From: Pelomonas sp. Root1444 | GTDB taxonomy: Bacteria; Pseudomonadota; Gammaproteobacteria; Burkholderiales; Burkholderiaceae_C | NCBI RefSeq assembly: GCF_001426885.1 | Contig: NZ_LMFP01000003.1 | Span: 1,377,871-1,441,870, forward strand | DNA: 64,000 nt | Direction of reading: 5' to 3' | In this document: positions 16,374-26,106 of the stretch, piece after piece | Numbering within the stretch: the stretch's first letter is position 1 | Layout of the letters: each line of letters begins with the position of its first letter | Made by a program: the position numbers and the translations under genes | Notes under the pieces: model-generated | What the model saw: only the letters and a program-made list of their open reading frames with translations | What the model was told of the DNA's origin: nothing | Databases searched by the model: none

Positions 16374-18320
16374 ATGTTCAGGCTATCGCTCCAGCGCAGG
16401 CTGCTCGGCGTCACGATGCTGACGTCGCTGGTGGCGTTGCTCGTGGCGCTGGGCGCGATGGTGGCCTACGACCTGCGCGCCTACCACGAGGGATGGGTGG
16501 CCGACCTCAAGGCCCAGACCGAGCTGCTCGGCCGCGCCACGGCACCCGCGCTGGAGTTCGACGACCACAAGGTCGCCAGCGAGAACCTCGCGCTGCTGCG
16601 CCTGCAGCCCAAGATCAAGGCGGCGGCCGTCTACAGCGCCGACGGGGAGCGGTTTGCGTCCTATGTCGGAGCGGGCGTGGATGCCACACTGCCGGCGCAC
16701 GCCGAGGACGCCGGCGTGCGCCGCACCGGCGGCGATCTGATCGTCGTGCAGGCGATCCAGCAGGATGGCCGAACCATAGGCAGCGTGCTGCTGCGCGCCG
16801 AGTACGCGCTCTACGACCGCGTGCTGACCTACATCGGCATCTCCGCCGCCGTCGCCGTCGTGGCACTGGGCATCGCGATGCTGTTGTCGCTGCGCCTGCA
16901 GCGCGCCGTGGTGCAGCCCATCCTGGCCATGAGCGACGTGGCGCGCGACGTCATGCAGCGCCAGGACTATTCGCGCCGCGCGCCCAAGGTGACCGATGAC
17001 GAAGTCGGCGTGCTGGCCGAGTCCTTCAACGGCATGCTGGGCGAGATCGAGCGCCGCTCGCACGAGGTGCTGCGGCTCAACGAGGAGCTGGAGACGCGCG
17101 TGCGCGAGCGCACCGCCCAGCTGGAATGCTCCAACGAGGAGCTGAAGCACGCAACCGACGTCGCCGAGAAGGCCAACCGCGCCAAATCGGAGTTCCTGTC
17201 CAGCATGAGCCACGAGTTGCGCACGCCGCTGAACGCCATCATCGGCTTCGGGCAGCTGCTGGGCACCGACGTCACCGACGCCAACCCCGAGCGCCGGCGC
17301 GAGTTCGTCGACCACATCGTCGGCGCCGGCAAGCACCTGCTGACGCTGATCAACGAAATCCTGAACCTGGCCCGCATCGAGAGCGGCCATGTCGAGCTGT
17401 CGCTGGAGCCGGTGCTGATGGACGAGGTGCTGGCCGAATGCCGCAAGATGATCGAGCCGCTGGCCCAGCAGCGCGGCATTGCCACGCAGTTCTCGAGCGG
17501 CGGCGGCTGGGTCGCGCTGGCGGACCGCATGCGGCTCAAGCAGGTGCTGCTCAATCTTGTCAGCAATGCGATCAAGTACAACCGGCCGAACGGCTCGGTG
17601 TATGTGGGCTGCGATGCGCTCGGCCCGCACCAGCTGCGCATCACCGTGCAGGACACCGGCCGCGGGTTGCGGCCCGAGCAGGTGCAGGCGCTGTTCCAGC
17701 CCTTCAACCGCCTGGGCCAGGAGGCCGGCCCCGAGCAGGGCACCGGCATCGGCCTGGTCGTCACGCGCCGGCTCGTCGAGCTGATGGGCGGGCAGATCAG
17801 CGTGCACAGCAGCCCGGGAGAGGGCAGCGTGTTCACGGTCGACCTGCAGGCCAGCGAGATGCCCGTACTGCCGCGCGCCGAGACCGACTGGGGTGCGCTG
17901 ACCGAGCTGGCAACGCCGCGCGGCGGGGCGCCGGTCGCCACGGTGCTCTACGTGGAGGACAACCCCGCCAGCCGCAAGCTGGTGGAGGAGCTGCTGCGGC
18001 CACGCACCGACCTGCGCCTGCTGTCGGCGGCCGACGGCCGCACGGGGGTGAACATCGCGCTGGCGGAGCGGCCCGACGTCATCCTGATGGACAACAACAT
18101 GCCGCTGATGAGCGGCCGCGAGGCGCAGGCCCTCTTGAAGCGGGACCCGCGCACGGCCGACATCCCGGTCATCGCGCTGACGGCGAATGCGATGCCGGAC
18201 GCCGCCGCCTCGGGGCTGGCGGCCGGTTTCTTCCGCTACCTGACCAAGCCGCTGGATGCGGGCCAGCTGATGAACGCGCTGGACAGCGCGCTGGACGTGA
18301 CACGCCAGCGCCGCAGCTGA
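16374..18320 (+). CDS. Hybrid sensor histidine kinase with CHASE8-like sensor and C-terminal receiver
   Basis: This is a 648-aa inner-membrane protein. It has a transmembrane helix at about 12-34, a periplasmic sensor of about 120 residues resembling CHASE8 (AQTELLGRATAPALEFDD) and a second helix at about 157-177. HAMP covers about 178-232, then a coiled coil (LNEELETRVRERTAQLE). HisKA has SHELRTPLNAIIGF with phospho-acceptor His280. HATPase_c has N- and G-boxes (VSNAIKYN, GTGIGLVV), and the receiver domain has phospho-acceptor Asp573 (ILMDNNMPLMSG) and Lys in YLTKPLD. No output domain follows, so it must signal through an unlinked phosphotransfer or response regulator protein. The CHASE8-HAMP front end is the one normally attached to GGDEF in YfiN, with the kinase replacing the cyclase. 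Confidence 0.92.
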   Translation: MFRLSLQRRLLGVTMLTSLVALLVALGAMVAYDLRAYHEGWVADLKAQTELLGRATAPALEFDDHKVASENLALLRLQPKIKAAAVYSADGERFASYVGAGVDATLPAHAEDAGVRRTGGDLIVVQAIQQDGRTIGSVLLRAEYALYDRVLTYIGISAAVAVVALGIAMLLSLRLQRAVVQPILAMSDVARDVMQRQDYSRRAPKVTDDEVGVLAESFNGMLGEIERRSHEVLRLNEELETRVRERTAQLECSNEELKHATDVAEKANRAKSEFLSSMSHELRTPLNAIIGFGQLLGTDVTDANPERRREFVDHIVGAGKHLLTLINEILNLARIESGHVELSLEPVLMDEVLAECRKMIEPLAQQRGIATQFSSGGGWVALADRMRLKQVLLNLVSNAIKYNRPNGSVYVGCDALGPHQLRITVQDTGRGLRPEQVQALFQPFNRLGQEAGPEQGTGIGLVVTRRLVELMGGQISVHSSPGEGSVFTVDLQASEMPVLPRAETDWGALTELATPRGGAPVATVLYVEDNPASRKLVEELLRPRTDLRLLSAADGRTGVNIALAERPDVILMDNNMPLMSGREAQALLKRDPRTADIPVIALTANAMPDAAASGLAAGFFRYLTKPLDAGQLMNALDSALDVTRQRRS

Positions 18321-18324
18321 AGCC

Positions 18325-20571
18325 TCAGGCCCTGGCCAGCGCCTGCACCGCGGCCGCGTCCAGCGCGCCGCCATAGATGCGGAAGTCCTGCAGCCGGCCG
18401 TTGAAGTACGGGTCCGCGCCGTACTGCGCGCGGCCCAGCCAGTTGTGCGTCGTGTTGCCGAGCTGGTAGGGCGCCAGGTCCATCGTCGTGATCGAGGACG
18501 CAGCCAGACCGTCCACGTACAGCGTGCAGGTGCGGTCGCGCAGCGTGACGGCCAAGTGCACCCAGCGGCCTTTCGGCAGCGCACCGGTCGACACCGTCTG
18601 CTCGCCGAAATAGCTGGTGTTGGTGACGCTGACACGCATGGCGTCGGGACTGACCAGCAGCGCGAGGTAGGTGATGTCCGTCGATCCGAAGTCGAACACG
18701 CGCGCGTTGCCGCGGGTCACGCCGTTCCACCAGACCCAGGCGGTCAGCGTCACGTCGCCGGTGCGCGCCAGCAGGCCCACGGGCATTTCAAGGTGACCCG
18801 AGCTGCCGTCGAGCACCAGCGCCTGCCGGTTGGCCTGGCGGCCGGCGCCCCAGGATGCGCCGCCCTTCAGCGCGGCGTTCAGGCCGCGGCCGCTGGTGTC
18901 CCGCGCACCGGTGCCCTGGCCGTCGTCGAGCGGCAGGTTGATCAGCAGCGGTGCATCGAGGTCGACCGTCGATGTGGCGGATGTCGACAGCGTCGCACCG
19001 GCGCCGTCCAACGCGCGGATCTGGTACTGCCAGCGGCCGCCGGTGGCCGACGCGTCGGTCCATGTGTTCAGCTCGCCCGCCGGCACGCGGGCCAGCTCGG
19101 TGTAGGCGCTGGAGCCCGCAGCGACGCGCATGACGGCATGCACCGCCGCGTCGGCGCTGCCCCACCACGACAGCTGCGCCGCGCCGCCGCGCACGATGGC
19201 CTGCACCCCGCTGGGCGGCACGCGGGACTTCTCCGCATCGCGCGAATAGGTCAGCGTGCCGAAGCTGAGGTCGTCGCCGAGCCAGGTGTTGCCCTCGGGC
19301 CGCAGCTGCGCGGCCAGCGCCGTCACCGACGGCGCTGCCAGGCCCTTGCGCTTCACGTAGTGGTTGTAGATCGCCTCCCAGCAGGGGCGCAGGTTGGGCC
19401 GCCCACCGTCGGAGACGGCCGTGCGCGTGCCCTGCCGGTTGCTGTAGGTATAGAACGGCAGCGTGTAGAACGCACCCGCGGCGTCGCGCAACTGGGCCTT
19501 GGCGACGTACTCGGCACCGGCCAGCAGCCGGTTGTCATCCATGCCGTACAGGTCGTCGCCCTGGTTCCACGCCATCTCGCACAGGTAGCCCGCCATGCCC
19601 AGGCTCAGCGTTGCATGGCCCTGGTCGCGGCCGCTCTCCTGCCATTGGCCCATGTGGCCGGGGTGGCGGGCGTAGACCATGTGCTGCGACGCGCCGTTGC
19701 CACGGCCGTTGCTGACGAAGTAGTCGAGCGCCTCCTGGTAGACGTCCGCGCGGTCGCAGAAGACGCCGAACGACAGCATGCCCACCAGGCACACGAGGTC
19801 CCAGTTGGCCCAGTGGTTGGTGACGTTGGAGCCGGCGTGGGTCTTCAGGAAGGTGCTGGTCAGCGGGTAGAAATGCTTCAGCAGCCACTGCTGGCAGGCG
19901 GCGAGATCGCTGGCGCTCCAGCCGGGGTAGGTGCGCAGGATCTCCGCCGCGTTGGCCCACTGGTAGCCGTAGATGCCGGCGGCGAGGTAGTGGTCGTTGT
20001 TGCCGGTCAACGTCGTCATCGTCGAGACCCAGGCGTTGACATAACGCACCGCCTGATCGGCATAGGCCTTGTCGCCGGAGACCTTCCAGCGCAGCGCCAG
20101 CTGGTAGGCGCGCTGGGCATCCTCGACCATCGCGCGGAAGTTCTCGCCCTCGCCACCGCGCACCACGGTGGCCAGTGGCTGTGGGTCGCGGCCCAGCTGC
20201 GCGCGGCCGCTGGAGGTCAGCGCCCGGTAGCCGCCGACCCAGGGCTCGCGGCCGGCGTTGAGCTGGGTGCGCATGCGCGTGAAGTCGGCCTCGGTGTGCA
20301 GCAGGCCGGGGTGGACGAAGGTGCGTGCAGTGCTGGTGCTTGCGACGGCCGCCATGTCGGCCGTCGCGGGGGCCGCCACGGTCGCCGCGCTCGCGGCGCT
20401 GCCCGACGCCGTGGCCGCGCCATCGGCCGCGGCCACGGCGTCGGCACCCGCCCCACCGCTGCCACCGCCGCAGCCGGCCACGCCCAGCGTGCCACCGGTC
20501 AGGAGAGCCCGCTGCATCCATTGCCGGCGGTTGCCGGTGGCAGCGAGAAACGCATCAAGGTCGAAGTCCAT
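18325..20571 (-). CDS. Secreted alginate-lyase-like polysaccharide lyase with LamG domain
   Basis: The 748-aa predicted lipoprotein has a twin-Arg near the N-terminus (NRRQWMQ, residues 14-20) and a lipobox-like GVAGC with Cys34, followed by a Gly/Ala/Ser-rich linker to about residue 80. Residues about 90-430 match the alginate lyase superfamily (alpha/alpha toroid: LHTEADFTRMRTQL, then the catalytic-region SNVTNHWANWD). A short fibronectin-III-like stretch follows (about 455-535), then a LamG/concanavalin-like domain (about 540-745, with GRWVHLAVTLRDRTCTLYVDG). It probably cleaves uronic-acid polysaccharides at the cell surface. The start may be ATG 20571 or the GTG just before it. It ends five bases from the converging kinase gene. 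Confidence 0.82.
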   Translation of the reverse strand: MDFDLDAFLAATGNRRQWMQRALLTGGTLGVAGCGGGSGGAGADAVAAADGAATASGSAASAATVAAPATADMAAVASTSTARTFVHPGLLHTEADFTRMRTQLNAGREPWVGGYRALTSSGRAQLGRDPQPLATVVRGGEGENFRAMVEDAQRAYQLALRWKVSGDKAYADQAVRYVNAWVSTMTTLTGNNDHYLAAGIYGYQWANAAEILRTYPGWSASDLAACQQWLLKHFYPLTSTFLKTHAGSNVTNHWANWDLVCLVGMLSFGVFCDRADVYQEALDYFVSNGRGNGASQHMVYARHPGHMGQWQESGRDQGHATLSLGMAGYLCEMAWNQGDDLYGMDDNRLLAGAEYVAKAQLRDAAGAFYTLPFYTYSNRQGTRTAVSDGGRPNLRPCWEAIYNHYVKRKGLAAPSVTALAAQLRPEGNTWLGDDLSFGTLTYSRDAEKSRVPPSGVQAIVRGGAAQLSWWGSADAAVHAVMRVAAGSSAYTELARVPAGELNTWTDASATGGRWQYQIRALDGAGATLSTSATSTVDLDAPLLINLPLDDGQGTGARDTSGRGLNAALKGGASWGAGRQANRQALVLDGSSGHLEMPVGLLARTGDVTLTAWVWWNGVTRGNARVFDFGSTDITYLALLVSPDAMRVSVTNTSYFGEQTVSTGALPKGRWVHLAVTLRDRTCTLYVDGLAASSITTMDLAPYQLGNTTHNWLGRAQYGADPYFNGRLQDFRIYGGALDAAAVQALARA

Positions 20572-20726
20572 CACGGTGAAACAGCCCAGGGCTAGGTTGA
20601 CAGGCGCCGCGTTGGCGAGCGGCGCATTCTGTTGTCAATCCCTGCAACGGATGGGCACGGTTTCACTCTGTGACGCTTGGCGTGGTGCCGCATCAACGGC
20701 CCCGCCTGCCCCGCACCAAGGCCGTG

Positions 20727-21683
20727 CTACTTCGGCACCGCGTCGGCGCGCCGGGCCGCCTCTTCGCGCAGGCAGGTGAGCATCAGCTCGGCACCGGGCG
20801 AGAGCTGGTGGCCGCGTCGCGTGACGATGCCGTAGGCGTCCATGCGCAGGCCGAGCTCGATGTCCAGCACGGTCAGCAGGCCGGCGTCCAGATAAGGCTG
20901 CACCAGCTCCTCGGGCAGCGCAACGATCATGTCGGACTGCATCAGCAGCTTGGTGACGACGGGCAGCGACAGGGTCTCCACCGCCTGCTGCGGCTGGTCG
21001 AGGCCGGCGCTCAGGAACAGCGCCGTGAGGCGGTCGCGCAGGATGCTGCCGCTGGGCGGCAGGATCCAGGCCTGCGCGGCCAGCTCGGGCAGGCTGAGGT
21101 CGTTGCGGCCCGCCAGCGGGTGGCCGGCGCGCACGATGAGGCTGTGCGGCTCGTCGGTCAACGGCTCGAAGCTGAGTTGCGCGGCGGACTCGCTGTCCAG
21201 CACGCGGCCGATGACGAGGTCGAGGTCGCCGTTCTGCAGCTGCTGCGTCATCAACCGGCTGGTGTCCACCGTGATGGCGACATGCACGCGCGGCTGGCGG
21301 GCCTTCAGCGCAACGACGGCGGCCGGCAGCAGCGTTGTCGACGGCGTCAGCACCGAGCCGACGGCGACGCGGCCGGACAGGCCCGACAGCAGCTCCATGA
21401 CCTCCTGGTGGCCGGCGTCCAGCTCGGCCAGCGCGGCGCCGGCGCGGCGGATCATGACCTCGCCATACCAGGTCGGCGCGACGCCGCGCGGCAGCCGCTC
21501 GAAGAGCTTCACGCCCAGCGCATGCTCCAGGTCGGCCAGCAGCTTGGACGCCGCCGGCTGCGTCAGGTTGGCGCCCTGCGCCGCATGCAGGATGGAGCCG
21601 TGTCGCCCCAGCTCCACCAACAGCACGAGCTGGCGGGTCTTGAGATGGGAACGGACGAAACGGTCTGAGCGGGGATCCGACAT
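20727..21683 (-). CDS. LysR-family regulator, probable regulator of the galactose operon
   Basis: This is a 318-aa LysR protein with the DNA-binding domain at about residues 10-70 (HLKTRQLVLLVELGRHGSILHAAQ, LTQPAASKLLADLEHALG) and an effector domain behind it. The N-terminus resembles the GbpR-type subgroup found with sugar-binding-protein and sugar-acid genes in Agrobacterium and Azospirillum, where the ligand is L-arabinose, D-galactose or D-fucose. It lies 40 bases downstream of the SDR gene in the same direction, so it is probably the last gene of the operon or has a weak promoter of its own. Control of the dgo promoter about 10 kb upstream is inference. Confidence 0.85.
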   Translation of the reverse strand: MSDPRSDRFVRSHLKTRQLVLLVELGRHGSILHAAQGANLTQPAASKLLADLEHALGVKLFERLPRGVAPTWYGEVMIRRAGAALAELDAGHQEVMELLSGLSGRVAVGSVLTPSTTLLPAAVVALKARQPRVHVAITVDTSRLMTQQLQNGDLDLVIGRVLDSESAAQLSFEPLTDEPHSLIVRAGHPLAGRNDLSLPELAAQAWILPPSGSILRDRLTALFLSAGLDQPQQAVETLSLPVVTKLLMQSDMIVALPEELVQPYLDAGLLTVLDIELGLRMDAYGIVTRRGHQLSPGAELMLTCLREEAARRADAVPK

Positions 21684-21723
21684 GCCGCAATGATGGCAGG
21701 TGCGCCTGGTGACGGCGGCGATG

Positions 21724-22491
21724 CTATTCGTGATAAAGCTGCGAGCGCCCGCCGTCGATGAGGATGTCGGTGGCGTTGATGAAGCGCGCCTCGTCGCTGG
21801 CCAGGAACAGCGCCGTGTAGGCCACCTCCTCGGGCGTGCCGATGCGCTTGCAGGGCAGCAGGTCGATCTGGCGCTGCGCCTCCTCGGGCGGCACGCTGGC
21901 CAGCCATTCGACGACGCGCTCGGACAGGATGAGCCCGGGCGAGATCGAGTTGACACGCACGTTGCGCGCGGCGTACTCGATGCCCAGCGCCTTGGTCATG
22001 CCGATCAGCGCATGCTTGGCGACCGGGTAGGGAAACGCGCCTGGAACGATGCGATGGCCGTGCACCGAGGCGATGTTGACGATGCTGCCGCCACCGCCGG
22101 CCAGCATGCCGGGCAGCACGGCGCGGCTGCAGTGCAGCGCGCCTTCGAGGTCCACCGCGAAGCAGCGCCGCCACTGCGCCGGCGTCATCGCGAGCGGCTC
22201 GGCGAAGACGTTCATGCCGGCGTTGTTGACGAGCACGTCGATGCGGCCGAAGCGCTCAGTGCCCGCGGCGGCCATCGCCGCCACCGCCGCCTCGTCGGCG
22301 ATGTCTGCGGCAATGAACATCGCGTTCGCCTCGCCCAGCTCGGCCACCAGCGCCTGCCCGTCAGCGTCCGCATTCAGCCCGTTCAGGATGACCTTGGCGC
22401 CCTCGGCGATGAACAGCCGGGCGACGGCCTTGCCGATCCCCTGGGTGGATCCGGTCACCAGCGCGACCTTGCCCTGCAGGCGCATGGTCAT
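21724..22491 (-). CDS. SDR-family dehydrogenase, probable D-galactose 1-dehydrogenase
   Basis: The 255-aa classical SDR has TGSTQGIGKAVARLF (about 13-27) for NAD(P) and NNAG near residue 90. The catalytic Ser of NIASVHGHR and the YPVAK Tyr/Lys sit 13 and 17 residues further on. In this operon it is the only candidate for oxidising the sugar at C1, so D-galactose (possibly L-arabinose) to lactone is the likely reaction; sequence alone would say only 3-oxoacyl-ACP-reductase-like SDR. Met1 and Met3 are both possible starts; the first lies three bases after the araH stop. It is the penultimate gene of the operon if the LysR gene is included. Confidence 0.8.
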   Translation of the reverse strand: MTMRLQGKVALVTGSTQGIGKAVARLFIAEGAKVILNGLNADADGQALVAELGEANAMFIAADIADEAAVAAMAAAGTERFGRIDVLVNNAGMNVFAEPLAMTPAQWRRCFAVDLEGALHCSRAVLPGMLAGGGGSIVNIASVHGHRIVPGAFPYPVAKHALIGMTKALGIEYAARNVRVNSISPGLILSERVVEWLASVPPEEAQRQIDLLPCKRIGTPEEVAYTALFLASDEARFINATDILIDGGRSQLYHE

Positions 22492-22494
22492 CGC

Positions 22495-23484
22495 TCAGTT
22501 CCGGCGCTCGCCCCGGGTCTTCAACTGGTCGAGCAGGACAGCAGCCAGCAGGATCAGGCCGCGCACGAGGTACTGGTAGAAGGCGTCGACGTTGAGCAGG
22601 TTCATGACGTTCTCGACCGTGCCCATGATGAGCACGCCGATGACGACGCCGAAGATGCGCGCCTTGCCGCCCTGCAGGGACACGCCGCCCAGCACGCAGG
22701 CAGAGATGACGTCCAGCTCGAAGCCGGTGGCCGCGTTGGGCTGGCCGCTGGTGATGCGGGCCGACAGGATCAGGCCGGCCAGCGCGGTGACGACGCCTTG
22801 CAGCAGGAAGATCCACACGCGCAGCCGCTCCACGCGCACGCCGGCCAGGCGCGCGGCCTCGGGGTTGCCGCCAATGGCCAGCGTGTTGCGGCCGAACACC
22901 GTGTGGTTGAGCAGCACGCCGAAGATCAGGAAGCAGAAGGCTGTCATCCAGATCGGCAGCGGCAGGCCGAAGAAGGCGGTGTCGCCGAAGCTGATGAAGC
23001 CCTCGTCGGCGATGCCGACCGCCTGGCCCTGCGAGGCGATGAAGGCCAGGCCGCGCACCATCAGCATGGTCGCCAGCGTGGCGATCAGCGCGTTGACGCG
23101 CAGGTAGGCGATCAGCACGCCGTTGCCCGCGCCGATCAGCGCGCCGGCCATCAGCCCGCCGCCGATGGCCAGGCCCACGCTGCCGGTGCGCTCCAGCACC
23201 ATCGCCCCCAGCACGCCAGCGAAGGCGATCGTGGAGCCGACGGACAGGTCGAAGTCACGCGAGGCCAGGCACAACATCATCGTGCAGGCGACCATGCCGA
23301 TCTGCGCGACCGACAACAGCAGGCCCACGATGTTGGCCGACGAGAAGAAGTTCTCGACGCTGAAGGACAACACGACGAAGAGCAGCAGGTAGCCCAGCGT
23401 CATGCTGTGCTCCTTGAGCAGGGCACGGGCGGGAGAGGTCATGGCGGGGCGCGGGGCGGATTGGGGGAGGCTGGTCGTGTTCAT
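22495..23484 (-). CDS. araH: Arabinose/galactose-type sugar ABC transporter permease AraH
   Basis: The 329-aa permease is closely similar to E. coli AraH along its length. Shared landmarks include GMVACTMMLCLASRDFDLSV, the SGQP loop (ARITSGQPNAATGFELDVISACVLGGVSLQGG) and the C-terminal MNLLNVDAFYQYLVRGLILLAAV. About ten membrane segments are evident. It forms the pore of a homodimeric class 2 sugar importer with AraG. It begins two bases after the araG stop. Genes around it are for galactose catabolism, so D-galactose is the likely physiological cargo; AraFGH-type systems are known to accept L-arabinose and in some bacteria D-galactose. Confidence 0.92.
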   Translation of the reverse strand: MNTTSLPQSAPRPAMTSPARALLKEHSMTLGYLLLFVVLSFSVENFFSSANIVGLLLSVAQIGMVACTMMLCLASRDFDLSVGSTIAFAGVLGAMVLERTGSVGLAIGGGLMAGALIGAGNGVLIAYLRVNALIATLATMLMVRGLAFIASQGQAVGIADEGFISFGDTAFFGLPLPIWMTAFCFLIFGVLLNHTVFGRNTLAIGGNPEAARLAGVRVERLRVWIFLLQGVVTALAGLILSARITSGQPNAATGFELDVISACVLGGVSLQGGKARIFGVVIGVLIMGTVENVMNLLNVDAFYQYLVRGLILLAAVLLDQLKTRGERRN

Positions 23485-23486
23485 GA

Positions 23487-25007
23487 TCAATGCAGCGGTG
23501 CGGCGGGCACGCCGGAAATGCCATCGGGCAGGGCCAGCGCGAGGGCGGCGGTCTCGCTGGCGGTGTCGCGCGTGAGCTCGCCGCTGATGCGGCCGTCGCG
23601 CATGACGATGAGGCGGTCGGCGATGCCCAGCACCTCGGGCAGTTCGCTGGAGATGACGATGACGCAGCAGCCCGACGCGGCCACGTCGTGAATGATCTTG
23701 TAGATCTCGTTCTTGGCGCCCACGTCGATGCCGCGCGTGGGCTCGTCGAGGATGAGCACCTTCAGCCCCGGCTCGGCCAGCCAGCGCGCGAGGATGACCT
23801 TCTGCTGGTTGCCGCCCGACAGCAAGCGGATCTCCTGCTCGCGGCTGGGCGTCTTGATGCGCAGCTTCTTGATGAAGTCGTCGGCGCGCTGCGCCTCCTG
23901 GCCGTGGCGCAGGAACACGCCGCCCAGCAGGCCATGGCGGCGGCAGCTGATGTTGATGTTCTCGGCCACCGAGCTGTGCGCCAGAATGCCCTGCTCCTTG
24001 CGGTCCTCCGGGCAGAGCACGATGCCCGCGGCGATCGCGTCCGCGGGGCTGCTGGCGGCCACGGTATGGCCGTCCAGCAGCACCTCGCCGCCACGGCGCG
24101 CATCGGCGCCGTACAGCAGCCGCATCAGCTCGCTGCGGCCGGCGCCGACCAGGCCGAAGAAGCCCAGCACCTCGCCGCCGCGCATCGCGAAGCTCAGCGG
24201 TTCGGGCAGGCGCTCGCTGTGCAGGCCGCGCGCCTCCAGGCGCATGGGGCCGTGCTGGCGCGCGCGGTAGTCGTAGATGTCCTGCAGCTCGCGGCCCACC
24301 ATGTCGGCGATCAGCCGCTCGCGCGGCACGTCGGCCATCACCTCGTGCGTGACGATCTTGCGGCCGTCGCGGAAGATGGTGCAGGCGTCGCACAGCTCGT
24401 ACAGCTCTTCCAGCCGGTGCGAGATGTAGATCAGCGTGCGGCCCTCGGAGCGCAGGCGCTTGACCAGGCGGAACAGGATCTCGGTCTCGCGGTGCGACAG
24501 GCTGCTGGTCGGCTCGTCGAAGGCGATGACCTTGGCGTCCTGCATGACGGCCTTGCAGATCTCCACCATCTGGCGCTGCGCGATGGACAGCTCGGACAGC
24601 CGCATGGCCGGGTCCAGCTCCACGCCGATGGCGGCAAGCTGTTCGGCCACCATGCGGCGCGCGGCCTTGTGGTCGACGAACCCCATGCGCGTGGGCAGCC
24701 GGCCCAGCAGCACGTTCTCGGCCACGGTCAGCTCGGAGACGTACTGCAGCTCCTGGTGGATGATGGCCACGCCGGCGGCGATGGCGTCGCCCGCGGACGT
24801 GAAGTGGCGCTCCTGGCCGTCGATGAGCAGCCGGCCGCCGTCGGGCTTGTACTGGCCGCCGAGGATCTTCAGCAGCGTGCTCTTGCCGGCGCCGTTCTCG
24901 CCGAGCAGACCCATGACCTGGCCTGGCCGTGCCTCGAAGCTGACCCCGTTCAGCGCCTTGACGCCGGGGAACACCTTGCTGATGTTGTCGAACTGCAGGG
25001 AAGACAT
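23487..25007 (-). CDS. araG: Sugar ABC transporter ATP-binding protein AraG (tandem ATPase)
   Basis: The 506-aa protein has two fused ATPase domains, as in RbsA/XylG/AraG. The first (about 1-245) has [20 protein letters not shown] as signature and [12 protein letters not shown]. The second (about 250-500) has a divergent Walker A (LVGAGRSEL), LSGGNQQKV and [12 protein letters not shown]. The degenerate second Walker A is normal for this family. Similarity to E. coli AraG is strong, including [15 protein letters not shown]. It powers AraH. A 121-base gap holding a dispersed repeat separates it from araF, which may let the binding protein be made in excess. Confidence 0.93.
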   Translation of the reverse strand: MSSLQFDNISKVFPGVKALNGVSFEARPGQVMGLLGENGAGKSTLLKILGGQYKPDGGRLLIDGQERHFTSAGDAIAAGVAIIHQELQYVSELTVAENVLLGRLPTRMGFVDHKAARRMVAEQLAAIGVELDPAMRLSELSIAQRQMVEICKAVMQDAKVIAFDEPTSSLSHRETEILFRLVKRLRSEGRTLIYISHRLEELYELCDACTIFRDGRKIVTHEVMADVPRERLIADMVGRELQDIYDYRARQHGPMRLEARGLHSERLPEPLSFAMRGGEVLGFFGLVGAGRSELMRLLYGADARRGGEVLLDGHTVAASSPADAIAAGIVLCPEDRKEQGILAHSSVAENINISCRRHGLLGGVFLRHGQEAQRADDFIKKLRIKTPSREQEIRLLSGGNQQKVILARWLAEPGLKVLILDEPTRGIDVGAKNEIYKIIHDVAASGCCVIVISSELPEVLGIADRLIVMRDGRISGELTRDTASETAALALALPDGISGVPAAPLH

Positions 25008-25020
25008 GTCAGTTTCTATT

Positions 25021-25128
25021 GCCGCAGCTGCGGCTCGTATGCCTGGAACTTGGGGGCCGAGCGTCGGGCCGCGCCCAAGCCGGCCCCGCGGGGGACCGGC
25101 CAAGGTACGCCTTGGACGAGGGGCTGGG
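25021..25128 (-). repeat. Dispersed multi-hairpin repeat, copy B
   Basis: Read on the minus strand, the element starts three bases after the araF stop codon, just as copy A (2974-3102) starts four bases after azoR. It shares CCCCTCG-CCAAGG-GTACCTTGG, GGTCCCC-CG-GGGG and GGCTTGGG-GCGGCCCG-CGCTCGGCCC. It lacks the 48-base insert of copy A. Past the shared part, bases 25021-25034 form a perfect 14-base palindrome GCCGCAGCTGCGGC. The same orientation and the same position behind a stop codon in both operons suggest an mRNA-level role such as a 3'-end stabiliser. Confidence 0.7.
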
Positions 25129-26106
25129 TCACAACCCCATCTGCTTGCGCAGCTCGGCCTGGTTCTTGCGCGTCATCAGCGTGCCGCTGGTCAGCGTGAC
25201 GGGCGGGGGCGCCTTGCCCTGGGTGGCCCATTCGAAGACCGCGACGGCCGTCTCGTAGCCGTGGCGCTTGGGGCTGATCAGCACCGTGCCGTAGAAGGCC
25301 GTCGGCGTGGGCTTGGTGAACTCGTTGAGCGCCGTCTGGCTGCCGCCGATGCCAATGGCCAGCATCGCGTCCTGCTTGATGCCACGGCCTTCGCCGGCGC
25401 GCACGGCGCCCAGCGCGGCTTCGTCGTTCAGCCCGAACGCCACCCAGCGCTTGAACTTGGCGTTCTTCGTGAACGCGATGTTGGCGGCGTTGAAGGCGCT
25501 CTCGGTGTCGGTCTTGGCCTGCGGCGCATCGACGATGTTGGCGACCGGCACGCCGGCGGCCTTCAGCGCGTCCACGGCACCCATGGTGCGGTCCTTGGCG
25601 GTGGGCAGCTGGTCGAAGGCCACGCGCAGCACGCCGACCTCGTCGAGCTTCCAGCCGCGCGCCTTCATCTCCTCCAGCAGGCCCACGCCCACCTGCTTGC
25701 CGATCTCGTAGCCCGAGATGCCCATGTGCGGGATGTCGGCGATGGGCTTGCCGGCGCCGTCGACGAGCTGGTCGTCCACCGACATGACCTTGAGGTTGTG
25801 ACGCTTGGCGGCGCGGTTGACGGCCACGCCCAGCTTCACGTCGGGCGCGCAGATGACGAAGCCGGCGGCCTTCTGCGCGGCCAGGTTGTCGATGGCGGCC
25901 ATCATCTTCTCGCCGTTGGGGATGCCGATCTTCACCAGCGTGAAGCCCTTGTCCTTGGCGGCCTGCTCGGCGAAGCGCCATTCGTCCTGGAACCAGGGCT
26001 CCTCGGCCTGCTTGACGAGGAAGCCGATCTTGACCGGCTCGGCGGCGTGCAGCGCGAAAGGCGTGGCCAGCAGGGCCAGGGTGAGGGCGCGTCGTTGCAT
26101 CTTCAT
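25129..26106 (-). CDS. araF: Sugar-binding periplasmic protein AraF
   Basis: The 325-aa protein has a clear signal peptide (residues 1-21, ending LHA). The mature part parallels E. coli Ara[57 protein letters not shown], and the hinge-side [14 protein letters not shown] and [17 protein letters not shown]. It captures the pentose or hexose in the periplasm and hands it to AraGH. AraF-type proteins bind L-arabinose, D-galactose and D-fucose with similar strength. The start overlaps the lactonase stop by four bases, and its stop is followed by repeat copy B. Confidence 0.93.
   Translation of the reverse strand: MKMQRRALTLALLATPFALHAAEPVKIGFLVKQAEEPWFQDEWRFAEQAAKDKGFTLVKIGIPNGEKMMAAIDNLAAQKAAGFVICAPDVKLGVAVNRAAKRHNLKVMSVDDQLVDGAGKPIADIPHMGISGYEIGKQVGVGLLEEMKARGWKLDEVGVLRVAFDQLPTAKDRTMGAVDALKAAGVPVANIVDAPQAKTDTESAFNAANIAFTKNAKFKRWVAFGLNDEAALGAVRAGEGRGIKQDAMLAIGIGGSQTALNEFTKPTPTAFYGTVLISPKRHGYETAVAVFEWATQGKAPPPVTLTSGTLMTRKNQAELRKQMGL

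Noticed and set aside
21700..23691. Long plus-strand open frame of 663 codons opposite the SDR and araH genes.
   Set aside because: The minus-strand genes are well supported, and the frame has shadow composition (Gln, His, Asp, Arg, Ala) without domains.
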